Part shown: piece after piece, positions 14,560 to 17,921 of the stretch | Position numbering within the stretch: position 1 is the first letter of the stretch | Layout of the letters: each line of letters starts with the position of its first letter | Assembly: GCA_900554615.1 (NCBI GenBank) | Contig: USIB01000023.1 | Span: forward strand, 1-17,921 | Direction: 5' to 3' | DNA: 17,921 nt | Source: an uncultured Mycoplasmatota bacterium | GTDB lineage: Bacteria; Bacillota_I; Bacilli_A; RF39; UBA660 | Made by a program: the position numbers and the translations under genes | The notes under the pieces: generated by a model | The model's database searches: none | What the model saw: only the letters and a program-made list of their open reading frames with translations | What the model was told of the DNA's origin: nothing

Positions 14560-16176
14560 CTAATCCATATCATTCATAAGTACAGGAAGAATCTGTTTCT
14601 TTCTAGATACAATACCCTTTAAGAATTGACCTTGTTTAATATCTTTAATACCAAAAGAAGATTCTAAAACATCTTTAGCTCTATCACTAAATAAGACATA
14701 AGTACCATTCTCTAATATATTAGTAACAAATAAACAAACAAATAGATAATTATTACTTTCACTAACCGTATTAAGAAGTTTAATATATTCATCTTTAGCA
14801 TTCATAACATCTTCAATGTCCGTAGTGATAACCTGACCCAAACCAACCTTATCCTTACCAATAGTATAAGTCTTATAATCCTTATAAAGAACCTGTTCAT
14901 AAGTCATACCAGCAAGAGAAGAGCCAGCCTTAATCATTAAATTACCATAAACTTTATAATCAACCTTAGCAAGTTTACTAAGCTCCATTACAGCATCTCT
15001 ATCAATATCCGTAGTAGTAGGACTAGTAAGAATAAGTGTGTCAGATAGAATACCAGATAACATAAGACCTGCTATATTTTTTGGAATAGCAACCCTATTC
15101 TCCTTATACAACTTATAAATAATAGTATTAGTACTACCAACAGGCATATTTCTAAAACTAATAGGCATATTAGTACCAATAGTACCAATGTTATGATGGT
15201 CAATAATCTCCAAAATATTAGCATCTTCTAACCCGATAGCGGATTGTTCATAAGAATTATGGTCTACCAAAATAACATTCTTTCTACTTCTAAAACCAAC
15301 ATCTGAAAATCTAATAATACCATTACATTTACCCCTTCTATTAAGAACAGGATAGTAACTATACCTAGTCTTATTAGCAAGTTTAATAAAATCATTAACA
15401 TCATCATTCTCACTAACACATAAAGTCTTTTCCCTATTAATAATAGTAGTAACATTATTACATAAACTAAATATCTTAGTGGTCTCTAAAGTATGATAGC
15501 CAGTAGAAATAATATTAACCTTATTTCTTCTAGCAATCTCAAGATGTTCCTCCTTAATCTGACCATTACCAATAATAACAATAAGTTTAACCCCAGAATT
15601 AACAGCATATTCTAATATACTATGTCTATTACCAACAATCAAAATATTATTCCTAGTAAGATTAATCTCTTCCATAAAAGTAGTACTCTTGTAGGCGGCT
15701 ACTAAAAGTTCCCCATTAATATCATCATCAAATCTAAGAACAGGAGTTCCCTTAATAACCTCACAAATATTATCATAAGTAGCATCAACATAACTATAAT
15801 TAAACGAAAACTGGTCCTTAGCAATATCTTTCATACTAAGAATACCAAGCATATTCTTATCCTTATCAACAACAGGAATCTTACTAATACCAACCTTACT
15901 CATTCGGTAGTAGGCCTCATAAATAGAATCCTTCTCCTTAACAGTATAATTCTTAGTATATCTTAAATCCTTAATCTTAATATTAATATCATTCAAAAAT
16001 ATAGGCTCAGGAGTTTCAAAATAATTAAGAGCAAACTTAGACTCCAAATTAATAGAACTAAGAACAGCAGGAATAGTATTCATTCCCATTTTATTCTTCA
16101 AATACGATAATGTAATAGCGGCAGTAACACTATCAGTATCAGGATTTCTATGACCGAAAATATAAACTTTTTCCAT
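14560..16176 (-). CDS. ppaC: Family II (Mn-dependent) inorganic pyrophosphatase with CBS and DRTGG regulatory domains
   Basis: Hydrolyses pyrophosphate to phosphate in the cytosol; in CBS-type family members adenine nucleotides bound to the CBS pair tune activity. 538 residues, against about 310 for the simple form. DHH part 1: FGHRNPDTDS at 7-16 (His9, Asp13, Asp15 bind metal). Residues of about 70-295 hold two CBS motifs split by a DRTGG-like domain (GISKIPVVDKD, then SYYPVLNRRGKCNGIIRFSD). The DHH part resumes with VDHNS at 304-308, DHH at 326-328 and GILSDT near 375; the DHHA2 end carries the substrate-binding SRKKQ at 524-528. I chose the ATG at 16174-16176, 9 nt after GGAGG; a TTG two codons earlier sits only 3 nt from it. 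It starts 14 nt after the guanine deaminase stop. Confidence 0.94.
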   Translation of the reverse strand: MEKVYIFGHRNPDTDSVTAAITLSYLKNKMGMNTIPAVLSSINLESKFALNYFETPEPIFLNDINIKIKDLRYTKNYTVKEKDSIYEAYYRMSKVGISKIPVVDKDKNMLGILSMKDIAKDQFSFNYSYVDATYDNICEVIKGTPVLRFDDDINGELLVAAYKSTTFMEEINLTRNNILIVGNRHSILEYAVNSGVKLIVIIGNGQIKEEHLEIARRNKVNIISTGYHTLETTKIFSLCNNVTTIINREKTLCVSENDDVNDFIKLANKTRYSYYPVLNRRGKCNGIIRFSDVGFRSRKNVILVDHNSYEQSAIGLEDANILEIIDHHNIGTIGTNMPISFRNMPVGSTNTIIYKLYKENRVAIPKNIAGLMLSGILSDTLILTSPTTTDIDRDAVMELSKLAKVDYKVYGNLMIKAGSSLAGMTYEQVLYKDYKTYTIGKDKVGLGQVITTDIEDVMNAKDEYIKLLNTVSESNNYLFVCLFVTNILENGTYVLFSDRAKDVLESSFGIKDIKQGQFLKGIVSRKKQILPVLMNDMD

Positions 16177-16190
16177 AAACAATAACCTCC

Positions 16191-16652
16191 TTAATATATT
16201 TCCTTATTCTTCTCTTTATACTCTTTAAACAATTCTAAACATTCATCTCTATCAAGTTCTAAAAGTTCCAAAGTATCAGAATCCTTCTTCATTAAATATC
16301 TATAAATAAAGTCATCTCTAAATCCAATATCCTCTGCATCCTTTAAGTTAGTACCAAAATAAACCTTCTTAATATTAGCCCATATAATAGCGGACAAGCA
16401 CATAGGACAAGGATACCCAGTAGCATATAAAATACATCCAGATAAATCGTGAGTACCAAGTATTTCTCCAGCCTTTCTAATAGCCATCACTTCCGCGTGA
16501 GCAGTCGCGTCATGCCTTTCAAGCACTCTATTAGAGGCAGTACAAATAACATTACCATCACTATCAGTAATAACTGCTCCAAATGGTCCTCCCTTATTCT
16601 CATTCATTGTCCTCTTAGCCTCTTCAATACCAAGCCTCATAATATCATTCAT
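16191..16652 (-). CDS. guaD: Guanine deaminase (CDA-fold nucleobase deaminase)
   Basis: 153 residues with the zinc deaminase signature: HAEVMAIRKA at 52-61 (His52 ligand, Glu54 proton shuttle) and PCPMC at 81-85 (Cys82 and Cys85 ligands). GGPFGAVI at 21-28, LGTHDLSGCILYATG at 65-79, and a C-terminus rich in Lys/Glu ending in Tyr closely follow B. subtilis guanine deaminase (LGAYQLDDCILYTS, ending NKKEY). TadA is less likely, because the TSCEPC context and the tRNA-binding tail are absent. The reaction is guanine to xanthine plus ammonia. The start is 2 nt after the hydA stop, and GAGGA lies within the hydA end, so translation is coupled. Confidence 0.87.
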   Translation of the reverse strand: MNDIMRLGIEEAKRTMNENKGGPFGAVITDSDGNVICTASNRVLERHDATAHAEVMAIRKAGEILGTHDLSGCILYATGYPCPMCLSAIIWANIKKVYFGTNLKDAEDIGFRDDFIYRYLMKKDSDTLELLELDRDECLELFKEYKEKNKEIY

Positions 16653-16654
16653 AA

Positions 16655-17921
16655 CTATTCCTCTTTTCCATAATTAGTGTGTAAATACTTGCAGGCGGTC
16701 TCTCCTCCAACATCACCTAAAAAATTATCATAAATATCCCTAATATCAGGATTCATTGAAGCACATCTAATCTTCATTCTTTTATCACTCTTATATAGAG
16801 CATTCATTCTCTTAGTCTTAATTTCCTTAGTAGTGGGCCTCCTACTTGGCTGTCCTCCTCCAGAAATACATCCACCTTCACAAGCCATAACCTCAATAAA
16901 GTCATAATATACTTCCCCATTTTTAATTTTTTCAAGTACCCGTCTAGCATCACCAGTACCATTAATCACAGCAACATTAATTAAAGTACCATTAATAGTA
17001 ACCGAAGCCTCCTTGACATTAGAAGTACCTCTAATAGCCTTAAAGTTAAGAAGCCTACCTTTAGGATATCTCTTATAAAGAATATGATAAACCTCTCTTA
17101 AAGTAGCCTCAGTAACACCACCAGAAGAGCCAAAGATAAAACCACTACCACTTCCTCTTCCAAGTAAACTATTATAACTACTATCCTTAAGTTTTGCAAT
17201 ATTTATTTTCTTCTTTTTCAAATATTTAGCAAGTTCTCTTGTCGTAATAGCAAGGTCAATATCCTTATATTTAAGAATCTCAGCTTTTTTACTAGTACAT
17301 GGAACAATAGCAATACTAATAATATCATCTCTACTAAGATTATTAATTTTACAAAAATAATTATTAATAATAGAGCCCATCATAGAAATAGGACTTTTAC
17401 AAGTAGAAAGATAACTCAAATATTCAGGATAAAACATTTCACAAAATTTTACCCATGATGGACAACAACTAGTAAACATAGGTAGTCTACTGCCAGTTTT
17501 AATTCTATTAACAAGTTCATTAGCCTCTTCCATAACAGTAAGGTCTGCTCCAAAAGTAGTATCAAATACATAATCAGCCCCAATCATTTTAAGAGCAGTT
17601 ACCATTTTACCTTGAACATTACTACCAAGCCTCATACCAAACTCTTCTCCTAGACTAACCCTGACAGCAGGAGCAGTTTCGACAACAATAATTTTATTAC
17701 TATTTAAATATTTATCAAGTAAATCAGTTTCATCTCTTTCTGATAAACATTTATTAGGACAAACTAAAGTACAACTACCACAATTAATACAAGGATAAGT
17801 ATCAGTACTATAGCCATATACTCCAACATTAAACTTACAAATATTCTTACATAGTCCGCACTCATTACATTTACTTTTATCAAATGTAATTGAAGGATTA
17901 TCTAAAGAAATATTTACTCTT
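16655..17921 (-). CDS. hydA: [FeFe]-hydrogenase with 2[4Fe-4S] ferredoxin domain (5' end beyond window)
   Basis: Reversible proton reduction to H2, normally fed by reduced ferredoxin. The frame is open through the window edge; 421 residues are visible (numbered from the edge), and the Met at 17633-17635 is internal. Ferredoxin domain: CNECGLCKNIC at 18-28 and CINCGSCTLVCP at 44-55. The H-cluster domain starts with ETAPAVRVSLGEEFGM. H-cluster motifs: TSCCPSW at 150-156; VPCTSKKAE at 206-214 (canonical MPCxxKxxE); and EVMACEGGCISGGGQP at 343-358. All four cluster cysteines and the proton-relay Cys before the first are present. The C-terminal small-subunit-like segment with YLHTNYG is intact. 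Val replaces the Met two before the second cysteine. No signal peptide can be judged without the start. First visible gene of the hydA-guaD-ppaC operon. The hydEFG maturases are not in view. Confidence 0.96.
   Translation of the reverse strand, partial: RVNISLDNPSITFDKSKCNECGLCKNICKFNVGVYGYSTDTYPCINCGSCTLVCPNKCLSERDETDLLDKYLNSNKIIVVETAPAVRVSLGEEFGMRLGSNVQGKMVTALKMIGADYVFDTTFGADLTVMEEANELVNRIKTGSRLPMFTSCCPSWVKFCEMFYPEYLSYLSTCKSPISMMGSIINNYFCKINNLSRDDIISIAIVPCTSKKAEILKYKDIDLAITTRELAKYLKKKKINIAKLKDSSYNSLLGRGSGSGFIFGSSGGVTEATLREVYHILYKRYPKGRLLNFKAIRGTSNVKEASVTINGTLINVAVINGTGDARRVLEKIKNGEVYYDFIEVMACEGGCISGGGQPSRRPTTKEIKTKRMNALYKSDKRMKIRCASMNPDIRDIYDNFLGDVGGETACKYLHTNYGKEE

Noticed and set aside
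16191..16652. tRNA adenosine deaminase TadA
   Set aside because: The LGTHDLSGCILY segment and the C-terminal ending match guanine deaminase better, and TadA-specific context is missing.
16655..17635. Hydrogenase gene starting at the ATG at 17635
   Set aside because: The same frame stays open upstream to the edge and encodes a two-cluster ferredoxin domain, so that Met is internal.

Overview
The window is low-GC DNA from a fermentative, probably obligately anaerobic member of the Bacillota. It carries the Gram-positive replicase PolC, a SigA-type primary sigma factor, acetate kinase and an [FeFe]-hydrogenase. TGG is used for tryptophan and the standard code reads through every gene, so a UGA-recoding mycoplasma is excluded. 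An uncultured gut lineage related to Mollicutes or Erysipelotrichia is my guess from composition and gene content; nothing in the window proves it. No tRNA, rRNA, transposase, integrase or CRISPR array was seen.

All genes but one lie on the minus strand. In transcription order from the right edge: (i) hydA (start beyond the edge), guanine deaminase and a CBS/DRTGG family II pyrophosphatase form a tightly packed operon ending in a hairpin terminator at 14491-14526. (ii) A 5'-truncated remnant of an SPFH/zinc-ribbon protein follows. (iii) ackA-nrnA form an operon with an extended -10 promoter. (iv) rpoD has a near-consensus promoter that is interlocked with the nrnA terminator. (v) sufC-sufD-sufS-sufU are translationally coupled, with no sufB seen. 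(vi) An HD-domain protein and polC follow, with the polC C-terminus beyond the left edge.

The exception is a plus-strand module at about 5841-6550, between the HD gene and the suf operon. It has a promoter-like -10, two perfect 26-bp direct repeats each with a C(UUCG)G hairpin and an enclosing stem, a GC-rich hairpin with a short U-rich tail, a Shine-Dalgarno, and a 147-residue PemK/MazF-fold protein with a P-L-T-S-P-K motif. Repeats, then hairpin, then toxin gene is the layout of a type III (RNA-antitoxin) toxin-antitoxin locus. No protein antitoxin gene is present. This is the best candidate for an undescribed system here.

A second theme is a family of short hairpins with a shared apex (AGACC..GGCT on one strand). 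Three lie in tandem upstream of polC, two in tandem upstream of ackA, and one serves as the pyrophosphatase terminator. Housekeeping logic is coherent: hydrogenase and acetate kinase point to H2- and acetate-producing fermentation, and the SUF genes would supply Fe-S clusters to enzymes such as the hydrogenase.
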